Positions 1 to 9,816 of a DNA stretch of 59,903 nucleotides are shown here, one piece after another. Made by a program: the position numbers and the translations under genes. Within the stretch, counting starts at the first letter, position 1, and each line of letters opens with the position of its first letter. The notes under the pieces were generated by a model. That model made no database searches. It saw only the letters and a program-made list of their open reading frames with translations, and was not told the origin of the DNA. The stretch spans positions 1 to 59,903 of the forward strand of contig NZ_QLVE01000031.1 in NCBI RefSeq assembly GCF_003331145.1, written 5' to 3'. Source of the stretch: Exiguobacterium sp. TNDT2. GTDB lineage: Bacteria; Bacillota; Bacilli; Exiguobacteriales; Exiguobacteriaceae.

Positions 1-54
1 CAGCGCCGAAAGTAGTTGGGGGTCTCCCCCTGTGAGGATAGGACGTCGCCAGGC
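1..54 (+). rRNA. rrf: 5S ribosomal RNA, 3' part only
   Basis: The first 54 bases match the 3' half of Bacillales 5S rRNA: the CAGCGCCGA segment, the GGGGGTCTCCCCC hairpin, GTGAGGATAGGAC and the terminal GTCGCCAGGC that closes helix I. The 5' part lies outside the window. It marks the end of an rRNA operon on the plus strand. The 3' end is set from the family consensus and may be off by one or two bases. Confidence 0.93.
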
Positions 55-57
55 AAA

Positions 58-99
58 CGGTGGTTCTGGAGCATTCGCTCAAGGGCCGCCGCTTTTTTT
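58..99 (+). terminator. rRNA operon terminator
   Basis: A hairpin of nine pairs (CGGTGGTTC with GGGCCGCCG, using G-U wobbles), extended by GAGC/GCTC around a short loop, is followed by a run of seven T. It starts three bases after the 5S rRNA, as expected for the rrn terminator. Confidence 0.85.
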
Positions 100-137
100 A
101 TTTATATCGCGATTCAAATGAAAGAGAGGAAGAACAG

Positions 138-329
138 ATGGCCAAAAAAATCAAAGTATACGTCGAGCCAAACGAGACAATCGATGATTGTTTAAATCGA
201 ATTGCTCAAATGGGGTATCGCCCGGTACGTAGGATTGAAAAGCCTGTCTTTGAACAAACGGGAACCAAAGACGAACCTGTACATTCCCATCAATCGATTT
301 TGTTTGAGTGCGTTGCTCTCAAATCATAA
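138..329 (+). CDS. yebG: NETI-motif protein (YebG family)
   Basis: A 63-residue protein starting MAKKIKVYVEPNETIDDCL. It carries the NETI motif that names this small family, plus the conserved RMGYRPVRRIEKPVF-like stretch (here QMGYRPVRRIEKPVF). Function is unknown in any species I can recall. In B. subtilis the orthologue yebG also sits directly upstream of purE, so synteny supports the name. The ATG at 138 is chosen because GAGAGGAAGA lies just upstream; a longer frame back to 60 would run through the rRNA terminator. Only about 40 bases separate it from that terminator and I see no good promoter there. Confidence 0.8.
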   Translation: MAKKIKVYVEPNETIDDCLNRIAQMGYRPVRRIEKPVFEQTGTKDEPVHSHQSILFECVALKS

Positions 330-333
330 TGCC

Positions 334-364
334 AAACCGTCACGAATGCGTGGCGGTTTTTTTG
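334..364 (+). terminator. Terminator after yebG
   Basis: An eleven-pair stem (AAACCGTCACG with CGTGGCGGTTT), loop AATG, ends in a run of T. It insulates yebG from the purine operon. Confidence 0.9.
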
Positions 365-384
365 TATTTCAACACCACTAAAGA

Positions 385-418
385 CGAACGATAAATATTC
401 AGACAATTAAATTGTTCG
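385..418 (+). promoter_or_regulatory. Paired PurBoxes (PurR operator)
   Basis: Two inverted elements, CGAACGAT at 385-392 and ATTGTTCG at 411-418, are separated by 18 bases. This matches the paired, oppositely oriented CGAAC-centred PurBoxes bound by the B. subtilis PurR repressor upstream of pur genes. They lie just upstream of the -35 box. PurR is released by PRPP in the known system. No purR gene is in this window, so the regulator is inferred. Confidence 0.75.
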
Positions 419-425
419 CAGTTTG

Positions 426-455
426 TTGACATGTTTTGAAAGAACAAGGTACGAT
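426..455 (+). promoter_or_regulatory. Promoter of the pur operon
   Basis: A -35 box TTGACA (426-431) and -10 box TACGAT (450-455) are separated by 18 bases. The site lies between the PurBoxes and the riboswitch, which gives a leader of about 180 bases before purE. Confidence 0.75.
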
Positions 456-488
456 AGGCGTGTGAGTTGATAACAAATTAAATAGTGC

Positions 489-555
489 TCCATATAATCG
501 CGAGGAAATGGCTCGCAAGTTTCTACCTGATCGCCGATTCTGATCAGACTATGGG
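489..555 (+). promoter_or_regulatory. Guanine riboswitch (purine aptamer)
   Basis: The aptamer has all the hallmark blocks: P1 arms TCCATA and TATGGG, the J1/2 TATAATCGCG-like start, P2 CGCGAG/CTCGC, the conserved AAGTTTCTACC core, and P3 CTGATC/GATCAG. The specificity residue at 549 in GACTATGG is C, which in characterised members pairs with guanine rather than adenine. It therefore should sense guanine or hypoxanthine and shut off the pur operon. Confidence 0.93.
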
Positions 556-620
556 GTATAGTCGACATTTTTTTGTCGTGGCCTATACCCTAAACTGGTT
601 ATTCGGTTTAGGGATTTCTT
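554..620 (+). terminator. Riboswitch terminator/antiterminator platform
   Basis: The terminator stem is CCCTAAAC (588-595) with GTTTAGGG (606-613), followed by ATTTCTTTATTT. The alternative antiterminator pairs GGGTATAG (554-561) with CTATACCC (583-590). It uses the 3' arm of P1 and also removes the first bases of the terminator stem. Ligand binding would therefore favour termination, the usual logic for this class. Confidence 0.85.
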
Positions 621-640
621 TATTTAAGGGGGACAATTAA

Positions 641-1129
641 GTGAAGGCAACAGTAGGTGTAATCATGGGTAGCTCGTCTGATTGGGAAACAATGCGTCAC
701 GCTTGTGACATCCTAGAAGAATTGAGTATTCCATATGAAAAACAAGTTGTCTCGGCACATCGGACGCCGGACTTAATGTTTGAATATGCTGAAGAGGCCC
801 GTACCAGAGGTATACATGTCATCATTGCAGGCGCAGGAGGGGCAGCCCATTTACCGGGAATGGTGGCAGCGAAAACAACGCTCCCTGTCATCGGAGTGCC
901 TGTTCAATCTAAAGCGTTAAATGGACTCGATTCCTTGCTCTCGATTGTTCAAATGCCTGCAGGTGTACCGGTCGCAACCGTCGCCATCGGTCGAGCTGGG
1001 GCGACGAACGCAGGTCTTCTCGCGGCGCAAATCTTGAGCCTCCAATCTTCTGAATTGATTGACCGTCTCGAGGTTTACCGCCAAGTGAAACGAGATATGG
1101 TACTTCAAGCAACGGAGGAACTAATCTAA
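641..1129 (+). CDS. purE: N5-carboxyaminoimidazole ribonucleotide mutase
   Basis: This 162-residue cytoplasmic enzyme converts N5-CAIR to CAIR in IMP synthesis, acting on the product of PurK next door. It has the GSSSDW motif at residues 10-15 and SAHRTP at 38-43, both part of the PurE active site. Length is normal for a class I PurE. The start is a GTG with the strong ribosome site AAGGGGG (626-632) ahead of it. Its TAA overlaps the purK ATG by one base, so the two are translationally linked. It is the first gene behind the guanine riboswitch. Confidence 0.95.
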   Translation: MKATVGVIMGSSSDWETMRHACDILEELSIPYEKQVVSAHRTPDLMFEYAEEARTRGIHVIIAGAGGAAHLPGMVAAKTTLPVIGVPVQSKALNGLDSLLSIVQMPAGVPVATVAIGRAGATNAGLLAAQILSLQSSELIDRLEVYRQVKRDMVLQATEELI

Positions 1130-2223
1130 TGAGAATCGGCATTTTAGGTGGGGGGCAGTTAGGTCGCATGATGTCGCTCAGCGCGAGTGCAATGGGATAC
1201 GAAACGCTAAGCCTCGATCCAAACTCAAACGCACCGACCGCTCAAGTCGCGCCAAGCATTGTGGCTACATTTGACGACGTAACAGCAGCTCGTGAACTCG
1301 CTCAGCGTTCAGACATCATCACATACGAATTCGAAAATATCGATACAGCGATGATTGAAGCTATCGCTGACAAGTGTCCGCAAGGGATGGATGTCTTAAA
1401 GGCGACACAGCATCGGCTTTATGAGAAGCAAATGATTGAAGGTGCGGGCCTTCACGTCGCTCCATATATTCCAGTTCGTTCCCTCCCAGACGTCACTCGA
1501 GCAAGAGACGTGTTAGGTTTTCCGTTTGTGATTAAGACGTGCCGTTTTGGTTATGACGGTAAAGGTCAAACCGTAATACGTTCAGAACAAGACGTACGCT
1601 CGTTCACAGATCAGTTCGAAGAAACGGAATATGTGGCCGAAGCTTGGCTTCCTTTTAAAAAAGAAATCTCTGTCATCGTGACGAGAGGGACGCACGAGAC
1701 GACGACGTTCCCCATCAGCGAGAACATTCATCGAAACAATATTTTACATCTTTCGATTGTACCGGCACGAGTGGAGCCTGATATTTTAGAGGAGGCGCGT
1801 CATTTGGCCCTCCAACTCGCTGACCACACTGGACTAATCGGTACGCTGGCCGTTGAGTTGTTCATTATGGAGGATGGCTCCTTGTATGTGAATGAACTTG
1901 CTCCCCGTCCCCACAATTCAGGGCATTACACGATTGATGCCTGTGAGACATCACAGTTCGAGCAACACATTCGGGCAATCACCGGGATGAAGCTTGGACG
2001 AACGACGCTTTACACACCAATCGTCATGGTCAACCTGTTAGGCGAACATATGGACGAGCTGAACCCGCAAACGTTACCGTCGAATGTTAAACTACATTTG
2101 TATGGGAAAGAAGAAGCGAAGCAGGGGCGGAAAATGGGACATTTGAACGTGCTCGCCGATTCCGTCGAAGAAGCGCTTCAGACCATCGAACAATTGGCAA
2201 TTTGGAAGGAGACCGTTTTATGA
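1129..2223 (+). CDS. purK: N5-carboxyaminoimidazole ribonucleotide synthase
   Basis: A 364-residue ATP-grasp enzyme that carboxylates AIR with bicarbonate and ATP to give N5-CAIR. The N terminus carries GGGQLGRM (residues 7-14), the PurK nucleotide-fold signature. The central ATP-grasp region has [15 protein letters not shown], and the C-terminal half has [14 protein letters not shown]. These match the family throughout. The start overlaps the purE stop and the stop overlaps the purB start (ATGA), so the three genes form a tightly coupled block. Confidence 0.95.
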   Translation: MRIGILGGGQLGRMMSLSASAMGYETLSLDPNSNAPTAQVAPSIVATFDDVTAARELAQRSDIITYEFENIDTAMIEAIADKCPQGMDVLKATQHRLYEKQMIEGAGLHVAPYIPVRSLPDVTRARDVLGFPFVIKTCRFGYDGKGQTVIRSEQDVRSFTDQFEETEYVAEAWLPFKKEISVIVTRGTHETTTFPISENIHRNNILHLSIVPARVEPDILEEARHLALQLADHTGLIGTLAVELFIMEDGSLYVNELAPRPHNSGHYTIDACETSQFEQHIRAITGMKLGRTTLYTPIVMVNLLGEHMDELNPQTLPSNVKLHLYGKEEAKQGRKMGHLNVLADSVEEALQTIEQLAIWKETVL

Positions 2224-3512
2224 TTTCACGTTATACCCGTCCCGAGATGGCGGCGATTTGGACAGACCAAAACAAATTTGAGGCATGGCTTCAAGTAGAA
2301 CTTTACGCATGTGAGGCGTGGAGCGAGCTAGGCGTCATTCCAAAAGAAGATGTCGCGGTCCTGTGGGACAAAGCATCGTTTGATGTTGAACGCATCTTGG
2401 AGATCGAGCAAGAGACGCGCCATGACGTTATCGCCTTCACGCGTGCCGTCTCAGAGACGCTTGGAGAAGAGAAGAAGTGGGTACATTACGGATTGACTTC
2501 GACGGACGTCGTCGATACGGCCTTATCGTACTTGATCAAGCAAGCAAACGATATTTTAGAAGCCGATATCGACCGTTTCATCGACATTCTCGCTGAGAAA
2601 GCCAAGGCGCATAAATACGACATCATGATGGGCCGTACACACGGTGTCCACGCAGAACCGACGACGTTCGGATTGAAGCTCGCCCTTTGGTACGAAGAGA
2701 TGAAGCGCAACAAGAAACGGTTTGTGGCAGCCCGTGAGACGATTGAATTCGGCAAGATGAGTGGTGCGGTCGGTACGTTTGCGAACATCGATCCGTTCAT
2801 CGAATCGTATGTGTGTGACAAATTAGGGATTCAAGCAGCCCCGATTTCGACGCAGACGTTACAACGTGACCGTCACGCCGAATACATGTCGACGCTCGCG
2901 TTGATCGCCACATCGATTGAGAAGATGGCGACAGAGATTCGCGGCCTTCAAAAGACAGAGACACGTGAGGTCGAAGAATTCTTCGCCAAAGGTCAAAAAG
3001 GGTCGTCAGCGATGCCGCATAAACGTAACCCGATCGGTTCAGAGAACATGACCGGCCTGGCCCGTGTCATTCGCGGTCATATGGTGACGGCGTATGAGAA
3101 CGTCCCACTCTGGCATGAACGTGACATCTCGCACTCTTCTGCCGAACGAATCATTCTTCCGGATGCGACGAGTCTCCTCAACTACATGTTGAACCGCTTT
3201 GGCAATATCGTGAAGAACTTGACGGTCTTCCCGGATAATATGCGCCGGAACATGGACCGGACGTTTGGCATTATCTTCTCCCAACGCATCTTGCTCGCGT
3301 TGATTGAAAAAGGATGGTCGCGCGAAGCCGCTTATGATGCCGTTCAACCGAAGGCGATGCAGGCGTGGGAAGAAGAGACGATGTTCCGCACCTTGATTGA
3401 ACAAGACGCCGAGATGGGCGCGCTCTTCACGAATGACGAGCTCGACGACCTATTCGACCCGAGCCATCACGTGCGCCGTGTCGATGTTATTTTTGAACGC
3501 TGTGGTTTGTGA
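2220..3512 (+). CDS. purB: Adenylosuccinate lyase
   Basis: A 430-residue enzyme of the fumarase/aspartase superfamily. It cleaves SAICAR to AICAR and adenylosuccinate to AMP, releasing fumarate each time. The superfamily signature [16 protein letters not shown] lies at about residues 261-276 and [11 protein letters not shown] near residue 90. The ATG at 2220 is chosen because it overlaps the purK stop as ATGA, has GGAAGGAG just ahead, and begins [10 protein letters not shown] as in homologues. A longer in-frame start at 2202 would have no clear site. Confidence 0.95.
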   Translation: MISRYTRPEMAAIWTDQNKFEAWLQVELYACEAWSELGVIPKEDVAVLWDKASFDVERILEIEQETRHDVIAFTRAVSETLGEEKKWVHYGLTSTDVVDTALSYLIKQANDILEADIDRFIDILAEKAKAHKYDIMMGRTHGVHAEPTTFGLKLALWYEEMKRNKKRFVAARETIEFGKMSGAVGTFANIDPFIESYVCDKLGIQAAPISTQTLQRDRHAEYMSTLALIATSIEKMATEIRGLQKTETREVEEFFAKGQKGSSAMPHKRNPIGSENMTGLARVIRGHMVTAYENVPLWHERDISHSSAERIILPDATSLLNYMLNRFGNIVKNLTVFPDNMRRNMDRTFGIIFSQRILLALIEKGWSREAAYDAVQPKAMQAWEEETMFRTLIEQDAEMGALFTNDELDDLFDPSHHVRRVDVIFERCGL

Positions 3513-3517
3513 TCGTT

Positions 3518-3536
3518 GAGGGGCTTCATGCCCCTC
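3518..3536 (+). other. Hairpin in the purB-purC gap
   Basis: A six- to seven-pair GC-rich stem (GAGGGGC, loop TTCAT, GCCCCTC) is followed by TCACTTTTAA. The T run is too weak for a convincing terminator. It may be an mRNA processing or stability element, or partly attenuate transcription. Confidence 0.5.
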
Positions 3537-3560
3537 TCACTTTTAAGGGGGACGATACAG

Positions 3561-4262
3561 ATGGAAGCAATTTACGAAGGTAAGGCAAAAGCGTTATTTG
3601 AGACTGAAGAACAGGGTGTGCTCCGCGTCTATTATAAAGACGACGCGACGGCATTTAACGGGGAGAAAAAAGAATCAATCGCCGGCAAAGGCGTGTTGAA
3701 CAATGCTATCACGACGCGCTTGTTCGAACTCATGCACGATAACAAGATTCCGACGCATTTCATTAAACGACTATCGGATCGCGAGCAGCTCGTGCGCCGT
3801 GTCGACATCATTCCGCTTGAGGTCGTCGTGCGTAACGTCGCCGCCGGAAGCCTGGCGAAACGACTCGGTTGGGAAGAAGGGACACCGCTCATGTCACCAA
3901 TCGTCGAGTTCTACTATAAAGATGACGCACTCGGAGATCCACTTTTAACAGAGGACCACATCCGTTTACTGCAAGTTGCCACACACAAAGAAGTCGAAAC
4001 ATTGCGACAACTCGGCCTGTGGGTCAACGATGTATTGCAAGATTTCTTCAACGAACATGGCATCGATTTAATCGACTTCAAACTTGAGTTCGGTAAAGTC
4101 GACGGCACAATCATCCTCGCCGATGAGATTTCGCCGGACACGTGCCGACTCTGGGACAAAGAGACGAAACAAAAGCTCGATAAAGACGTTTTCCGCAGAG
4201 ACCTCGGATCTCTGACAGATACGTATAGCCAGTTGTTAACACGCATAGGGGGAATGAACTGA
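3561..4262 (+). CDS. purC: SAICAR synthase
   Basis: This 233-residue ATP-dependent enzyme joins aspartate to CAIR, giving SAICAR, the substrate of PurB. It begins MEAIYEGKAKALFET, matching the family's glycine-rich start. It carries the conserved RRVDIIPLEVVVRNVAAGS region (about residues 79-97) and DEISPDTCRLWD near residue 191. The ATG at 3561 follows AAGGGGGACG closely. It is the only early pur junction with a real gap (48 bases, with a hairpin). Its TGA overlaps the purS ATG. Confidence 0.95.
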   Translation: MEAIYEGKAKALFETEEQGVLRVYYKDDATAFNGEKKESIAGKGVLNNAITTRLFELMHDNKIPTHFIKRLSDREQLVRRVDIIPLEVVVRNVAAGSLAKRLGWEEGTPLMSPIVEFYYKDDALGDPLLTEDHIRLLQVATHKEVETLRQLGLWVNDVLQDFFNEHGIDLIDFKLEFGKVDGTIILADEISPDTCRLWDKETKQKLDKDVFRRDLGSLTDTYSQLLTRIGGMN

Positions 4263-4504
4263 TGAAAAAAGTAAACGTGTACGTGACATTACGTGAAAGT
4301 GTACTGGATCCGCAAGGCGTCGCCGTAAAAGGTGGGCTCGAACATCTCGGTTTTACAGGGGTAGAGTCGGTGCGCATCGGGAAAGTCATCGAGCTTCAAG
4401 TGGCAGATGAGACGACCGAAGCGATGGTGCGTGACATGTGTGAGAAGCTACTCGTCAACACGGTCATCGAGAACTATCGGATCGAGATGGGGGTACTCGC
4501 ATGA
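4262..4504 (+). CDS. purS: FGAM synthase subunit PurS
   Basis: An 80-residue protein that bridges PurQ and PurL in the three-part formylglycinamidine ribonucleotide synthase of Gram-positive bacteria and archaea. It begins [21 protein letters not shown], and the central [13 protein letters not shown] is the family signature. Length is typical. It overlaps purC at its start and purQ at its stop (ATGA), consistent with balanced production of the complex subunits. Confidence 0.93.
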   Translation: MKKVNVYVTLRESVLDPQGVAVKGGLEHLGFTGVESVRIGKVIELQVADETTEAMVRDMCEKLLVNTVIENYRIEMGVLA

Positions 4505-5181
4505 AATTCGCTGTCATCGTCTTCCCGGGATCGAACTGTGACCTCGACATGTATCATGCCGTAAAAGATGTCCTCGGTGAAGAAGCGGACTATGTGTTCC
4601 ATACGGAAACAGCACTCGAAGGATACGACGGTGTGCTCTTGCCAGGCGGGTTCTCCTACGGGGATTACTTGCGCTGCGGTGCCATCGCCCAATTCTCACC
4701 GATCATGAACGAAGTGAAGCGGTTCGCTGAAGAAGGGCGTCCGGTGCTCGGCGTCTGTAACGGATTCCAAGTGCTCGTCGAAGCCGGGCTTCTCCCGGGT
4801 GTATTGATGCGCAACCGTGATTTGAAGTTCGTGTGCAAGACGGTCGAATTGAAAGTCGAAACGAACGAGACGATGTTCACAAACGATTATGCGCTCGGGG
4901 AGACGATTCAAGTCCCGATTGCCCACGGGGAAGGCAACTACTACTGTGACGAGGTGACACTTGAGACGCTTCGAGCGAACGGACAGATCGCCTTCACGTA
5001 TACCGACAATCCGAACGGATCGGTCGCGAATATTGCAGGAATCACGAACGTACAAGGCAACGTACTCGGAATGATGCCACACCCGGAACGAGCGGTCGAA
5101 GCACTCTTAGGCGGGGAAGATGGCAAACGATTATTCACTTCGATGGTGAAATGGGGGACTCGACATGCTACTTACAACTGA
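4501..5181 (+). CDS. purQ: FGAM synthase glutaminase subunit PurQ
   Basis: A 226-residue class I glutamine amidotransferase that supplies ammonia to PurL. The nucleophile is Cys86 in GVCNGFQ, and the C-terminal MPHPERA holds the His and Glu of the triad. The oxyanion region [11 protein letters not shown] is present. It overlaps purS by four bases and purL by 17, again pointing to stoichiometric translation. The complex makes FGAM from FGAR with ATP and glutamine. Confidence 0.95.
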   Translation: MKFAVIVFPGSNCDLDMYHAVKDVLGEEADYVFHTETALEGYDGVLLPGGFSYGDYLRCGAIAQFSPIMNEVKRFAEEGRPVLGVCNGFQVLVEAGLLPGVLMRNRDLKFVCKTVELKVETNETMFTNDYALGETIQVPIAHGEGNYYCDEVTLETLRANGQIAFTYTDNPNGSVANIAGITNVQGNVLGMMPHPERAVEALLGGEDGKRLFTSMVKWGTRHATYN

Positions 5182-7384
5182 ACCGACAGCAACACACATC
5201 CGTGAAGAGCGACTTTACGCCACGATGGGCTTGACCGATGAGGAATACGCGCTCGTCGTCTCACTGCTCGGTCGTGAGCCGAATTACACAGAGATCGGGT
5301 TATTCTCGGTCATGTGGTCTGAACACTGTTCGTACAAAAACTCGAAGCCTGTCCTCCGGAAATTCCCGACCACCGGGAAGCACGTCCTTCAAGGACCTGG
5401 GGAAGGTGCCGGCATCGTCGACATTGGCGATGGCCAGGCCGTCGCATTCAAAATCGAGAGCCATAACCATCCATCGGCGATTGAGCCGTACCAAGGTGCG
5501 GCGACAGGTGTCGGCGGGATTATCCGCGACATCTTCTCGATGGGCGCGCGACCGGTCGCACTCCTCAACTCGCTCCGCTTCGGAGATTTGAACGAATCAC
5601 GTGTGAAACATCTTTTCGGCCACGTCGTCTCCGGCATCGCCGGTTACGGCAACTGTGTCGGCATCCCGACGGTCGGTGGGGAAGTCGCGTTCGACCCGGC
5701 CTATGCCGGCAACCCGCTCGTCAACGCGATGTGCGTCGGACTCATCCGCCATGAAGACATTCAAAAAGGGATTGCCGAAGGTGTCGGCAACTCGGTCATG
5801 TACGTCGGCGCAACGACAGGACGCGACGGCATTCACGGGGCGACGTTCGCCTCGGAAGAACTCGGTGAGGATGCGGACGAGAAACGCCCGGCCGTCCAAG
5901 TCGGGGACCCATTCATGGAGAAACTGTTGATTGAGGCGTGTTTGGAAGTCATTAAACACCCAGCCCTCGTCGGGATCCAAGACATGGGAGCGGCTGGTCT
6001 CACGTCGTCTTCGGCCGAGATGGCATCGAAGGCAGGCATGGGTATCGAGATGAACCTCGACCTCGTCCCACAACGCGAGGCTGATATGACGCCTTACGAG
6101 ATGATGTTGTCGGAGTCACAAGAGCGGATGCTTCTCGTCGTCAAGGCAGGGCATGAAGATGAAATCGAAGCAATCGTCACGAAGTGGGGACTTCATGCGA
6201 TCAAAGTCGGTGTCGTCATAGAAGAAAAAGTACTCCGTCTGCTCCATCACGGGGAAGTCGCAGCCGAAGTACCGGTCGACGCGCTCGCAGAAGACGCACC
6301 GGTCTACCATAAGCCGTCGAAAGTACCGGCATATTATGAGACGTTCCAAGCGATGGCACCGGTCCAACCGGTCGTCACGGACGTGCTCTCGACATGGAAA
6401 GACGTGCTCGCCATGCCGACGATTGCCTCGAAACGTTGGGTGTATGAACAATACGATTACATGGTCCAAACATCAACTGTCGTCGCGCCAGGCAGTGACG
6501 CGGCCGTCATCCGCATTCGCGACACAGACAAAGCGCTCGCGATGACGACAGACTGCAACGCCAAATACGTGTACCTCGACCCGCGTGTCGGCGGTGCCAT
6601 CGCGGTCGCCGAAGCGGCGCGCAATATCGTCGCCAGCGGTGCCACGCCGCTCGCGCTCACGGACTGCTTGAACTTCGGTAGCCCGGATAAGCCAGAAGGG
6701 TTCTGGCAGCTCGACCAAGCCGTCGAAGGGATGGCCGAGGCGTGCCGTGCCCTCGACACACCGGTCATCGGTGGGAACGTCTCGCTTTACAATGAATCGA
6801 ACGGGACGGCAATTTATCCGACACCGGTCGTCGGCATGGTCGGCTTGATCGACAAGCCGGAACATATCACGACGTCGTTCGCGAAAGCAGCAGGCGATAT
6901 CATCTTCCTTCTCGGTGAGACGAAACCTGAGTTCGGTGGCAGTGCGCTTCAAATGCTTCAAGACGGCAAAGTGAGCGGGCAGGCGCCGACGCTTGACCTC
7001 GAGACAGAGAGCCGTCAGCAACAAGCGCTCCTCGCAGCAATCTGGGCAGGACTTGTCACGGCGGCCCACGACGTCTCAGAAGGCGGACTCGCCGCGGCCC
7101 TCCCTGAACTCGTGTTCGGGACAGGCTTCGGCGTAGACGTCACGGTCGACACGGATCTCGTGACGACGCTTTTCAGTGAATCACAGTCACGGTTCCTCGT
7201 CACAGTCGCGCCGCATCAGGCTGATGCGTTCGCATCCTTGACGAAGGCGTCACGCATCGGGCAGGTGACAGACACGCCACAATTGACGGTTCGTGCGAGT
7301 GACCGCCTCATCGAAATGGACGTCACAGAGCTTGAACGGATATGGGAAGGAGCTATTCCATGTTATATGACATCCGAGGCATGA
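5165..7384 (+). CDS. purL: FGAM synthase large subunit (small form)
   Basis: A 739-residue ATP-dependent synthetase of the AIRS superfamily. The length fits the small PurL that needs separate PurS and PurQ; it lacks the fused glutaminase domain of enteric PurL. It contains [13 protein letters not shown] near residue 48, the [21 protein letters not shown]-binding stretch near residue 97, and [14 protein letters not shown] in the C-terminal AIRS fold. It begins inside purQ and its end overlaps purF by 25 bases. Confidence 0.95.
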   Translation: MLLTTEPTATHIREERLYATMGLTDEEYALVVSLLGREPNYTEIGLFSVMWSEHCSYKNSKPVLRKFPTTGKHVLQGPGEGAGIVDIGDGQAVAFKIESHNHPSAIEPYQGAATGVGGIIRDIFSMGARPVALLNSLRFGDLNESRVKHLFGHVVSGIAGYGNCVGIPTVGGEVAFDPAYAGNPLVNAMCVGLIRHEDIQKGIAEGVGNSVMYVGATTGRDGIHGATFASEELGEDADEKRPAVQVGDPFMEKLLIEACLEVIKHPALVGIQDMGAAGLTSSSAEMASKAGMGIEMNLDLVPQREADMTPYEMMLSESQERMLLVVKAGHEDEIEAIVTKWGLHAIKVGVVIEEKVLRLLHHGEVAAEVPVDALAEDAPVYHKPSKVPAYYETFQAMAPVQPVVTDVLSTWKDVLAMPTIASKRWVYEQYDYMVQTSTVVAPGSDAAVIRIRDTDKALAMTTDCNAKYVYLDPRVGGAIAVAEAARNIVASGATPLALTDCLNFGSPDKPEGFWQLDQAVEGMAEACRALDTPVIGGNVSLYNESNGTAIYPTPVVGMVGLIDKPEHITTSFAKAAGDIIFLLGETKPEFGGSALQMLQDGKVSGQAPTLDLETESRQQQALLAAIWAGLVTAAHDVSEGGLAAALPELVFGTGFGVDVTVDTDLVTTLFSESQSRFLVTVAPHQADAFASLTKASRIGQVTDTPQLTVRASDRLIEMDVTELERIWEGAIPCYMTSEA

Positions 7385-8769
7385 ACGAGGAGTGCGGGGT
7401 ATTCGGGGTATTCAATCACCACGAAGCGTCACACCTCGCCTACTACGGCCTCCACAGCCTGCAACACCGGGGACAAGAAGGGACAGGCATCGTCACGGCT
7501 GACGGCGATCGCTTGCACGCCAAACGCGGGCTCGGCCTCGTCGCTGAAGTGTTCGACGAACCTTCGCTCGATGCATTGACCGGGCATCACGCCATCGGTC
7601 ATGTCCGTTATTCGACAGCAGGCGGCAACACGCTCGAGAACGTCCAACCGCTCCATTTCAAGTCGCTCACGGGCGATTTGGCGATGGCGCATAACGGTAA
7701 CCTCGTCAATGCCAACGAGTTGAAACATATGCTCGAAGCGGAAGGTGCGATTTTTCAGACGACATCTGACACGGAAGTCGTCGCCCACTTGATTAAGCGG
7801 AGCCGCGGCAACTCGATGAAAGAACGAATCGCGGATAGCTTGGCTCGTCTCGTCGGCGCGTTCGCCTTTCTCTTCTTGACGGAAGACGCGCTCTACGTCG
7901 GCGTCGATGTTCACGGATTACGTCCGCTCTCGCTCGGCCAGACCGAGGACGGAGCCTACGTGTTCGCCTCAGAGACATGTGCGTTCGACGTCGTGGGGGC
8001 GACGTACGTACGTGATGTCGAACCAGGAGAGCTCCTTATGATCACGCAAGACGGGATTGTATCGGAGCGGTACAGCGAGGCCTCGGTCCGCGCGATGTGT
8101 TCAATGGAATACATCTATTTCTCGCGGCCGGACTCGATCATCGATGGCGTCAACGTGCACACGGCCCGTAAGGCGATGGGGAAAAAGATGTTCGACGAGG
8201 CACCGGTCGAAGCGGACGTCGTCACCGGCGTCCCTGATTCGAGTATTTCAGCGGCCATCGGTTACGCTGAGGCGAGCGGGATTCCGTACGAGATGGGACT
8301 CATTAAAAACCGCTATGTTGGCCGGACGTTCATTCAACCGTCGCAAGAGTTACGGGAGCGCGGCGTCAAGATGAAACTGTCGGCGCTGCGAGGTGTCGTG
8401 AACGGGAAGCGGGTCATCATGGTCGACGACTCAATCGTTCGCGGGACGACGAGCCGACGCATCGTCAAACTGCTCCGTGAAGCCGGGGCGACCGAAGTGC
8501 ATGTGCGCATCACGTCACCACCGATCAAGCATCCGTGCTATTACGGCATCGATACATCATCAAAGGAAGAGTTGATTGCGGCCACCAAATCCATCGAAGA
8601 GATTAAAGAAGAGATTGGGGCCGATTCACTGGCGTTCCTCACATTGGATGGGACGGTCGAAGCAATCGACCGGCCGTTCGAAGGGAACTTGCGCGGGCAG
8701 TGCGCCGCTTGCTTCACCGGACTTTATCCAACTGAACTGGCGGAACTTGTAACAGAGACAAAAGCTTGA
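7360..8769 (+). CDS. purF: Amidophosphoribosyltransferase
   Basis: This enzyme commits PRPP and glutamine to purine synthesis by forming phosphoribosylamine. It has an N-terminal Ntn-type glutaminase domain and a C-terminal phosphoribosyltransferase domain with the PRPP motif [14 protein letters not shown] (about residues 352-365). The first residues [11 protein letters not shown] form an 11-residue propeptide before the nucleophile Cys12 (CGVFG), as in the B. subtilis enzyme. The ATG at 7360 is chosen over an in-frame one at 7342 because GGAAGGAGC precedes it. Length is 469 residues. Confidence 0.95.
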   Translation: MLYDIRGMNEECGVFGVFNHHEASHLAYYGLHSLQHRGQEGTGIVTADGDRLHAKRGLGLVAEVFDEPSLDALTGHHAIGHVRYSTAGGNTLENVQPLHFKSLTGDLAMAHNGNLVNANELKHMLEAEGAIFQTTSDTEVVAHLIKRSRGNSMKERIADSLARLVGAFAFLFLTEDALYVGVDVHGLRPLSLGQTEDGAYVFASETCAFDVVGATYVRDVEPGELLMITQDGIVSERYSEASVRAMCSMEYIYFSRPDSIIDGVNVHTARKAMGKKMFDEAPVEADVVTGVPDSSISAAIGYAEASGIPYEMGLIKNRYVGRTFIQPSQELRERGVKMKLSALRGVVNGKRVIMVDDSIVRGTTSRRIVKLLREAGATEVHVRITSPPIKHPCYYGIDTSSKEELIAATKSIEEIKEEIGADSLAFLTLDGTVEAIDRPFEGNLRGQCAACFTGLYPTELAELVTETKA

Positions 8770-8781
8770 GGGGGACTGACG

Positions 8782-9816
8782 ATGAGTTTAAGATATGAAC
8801 AAGCGGGTGTGAATTTAGAGGCAGGTTATGAGGCAGTATCACGCATGAAGCGTCACGTTGCACGGACGATGCGTCCAGAAGTGATGACCGGGCTCGGTAG
8901 TTTTGGTGCGATGATTGACCTTGGCTCGATGCAGTTGAAACATCCGATTCTCGTCAGCGGAACGGATGGGGTCGGCACGAAACTCAAACTCGCGTTCGCG
9001 CTCGACCAACATGATACGATTGGAATTGACTGTGTGGCGATGTGTGTCAATGACTGTCTCGTCCACGGGGCCGAACCGCTTTATTTCTTAGACTATATCG
9101 CGACCGGAAAAGCGGAACCGGCCAAACTTGAGCGCATCGTCGCAGGAGTCGCCGAAGGCTGTGTCCAAGCGGGCTGTGCCCTCGTTGGAGGCGAGACGGC
9201 CGAGATGCCGGGGATGTATCCGGACGGCGAATATGACATCGCCGGATTCGCCGTCGGTGTCGTCGAGAAGGAAGCACTGATCGATGGACGGACGATTGAA
9301 GCGGGGGACATCGTCCTCGGACTCGCGTCATCCGGTGTCCACTCGAACGGATTCTCGCTCGTCCGCCATATTGTCGAGTCGCAAGGACTCGCCTACACCG
9401 ATGAGATTGCCATGCTCGATACGACGCTCGGGAACGCCCTTTTGTTGCCGACACGCATCTATTCTGAAGCGGCGAAAGCCGCCATCGCGACGGGGCGTGT
9501 CCAAGGCATGGCCCACATCACGGGCGGCGGGTTTTATGAGAACGTGCCACGCATGCTGCCGGAAGGCCTCGGTGTCACATTCGACGCATCGAATTGGCCG
9601 AGCCTGCCCGTGTTCGACTGGCTCGAACAAGTCGGGCACGTCTCGAAACAAGAGATGTTCAACGTGTTCAATATGGGGATCGGCTTCATGATCACGGTCC
9701 GGGCTGAAGATGTCGAAGCCGTCGAAGCCGCGCTCGAGCGCGTCGGGGAGACATCGCACCGTATCGGGAAAGTTGATGCCAAACCGGGCGTCCGCATCAT
9801 GGGGGTCGACCAGTGA
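8782..9816 (+). CDS. purM: AIR synthase (FGAM cyclo-ligase)
   Basis: A 344-residue enzyme that closes the imidazole ring, converting FGAM to AIR with ATP. It has the ATP-binding VSGTDGVGTKLK stretch near residue 59, ALVGGETAEMPGMY near residue 133 and ITGGGFYENVPRML near residue 250, all diagnostic. The start follows GAGGGGGACTGACG. Twelve bases separate it from purF, and its TGA overlaps the purN start. Confidence 0.95.
   Translation: MSLRYEQAGVNLEAGYEAVSRMKRHVARTMRPEVMTGLGSFGAMIDLGSMQLKHPILVSGTDGVGTKLKLAFALDQHDTIGIDCVAMCVNDCLVHGAEPLYFLDYIATGKAEPAKLERIVAGVAEGCVQAGCALVGGETAEMPGMYPDGEYDIAGFAVGVVEKEALIDGRTIEAGDIVLGLASSGVHSNGFSLVRHIVESQGLAYTDEIAMLDTTLGNALLLPTRIYSEAAKAAIATGRVQGMAHITGGGFYENVPRMLPEGLGVTFDASNWPSLPVFDWLEQVGHVSKQEMFNVFNMGIGFMITVRAEDVEAVEAALERVGETSHRIGKVDAKPGVRIMGVDQ

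Noticed and set aside
60-137. A longer yebG reading frame beginning in the rRNA terminator
   Set aside because: The region is non-coding hairpin; homologues begin at the MAKKIKVYV Met.
54-640. tRNA genes downstream of the 5S rRNA
   Set aside because: No TTCGA-type T arm or acceptor stem pairs occur between the rrn terminator and purE; the structured RNA there is the guanine riboswitch.
6473-7069. A 198-codon minus-strand frame inside purL
   Set aside because: The Arg/Asp-rich product is the usual complement artefact of this GC-rich coding strand; purL itself is unambiguous.
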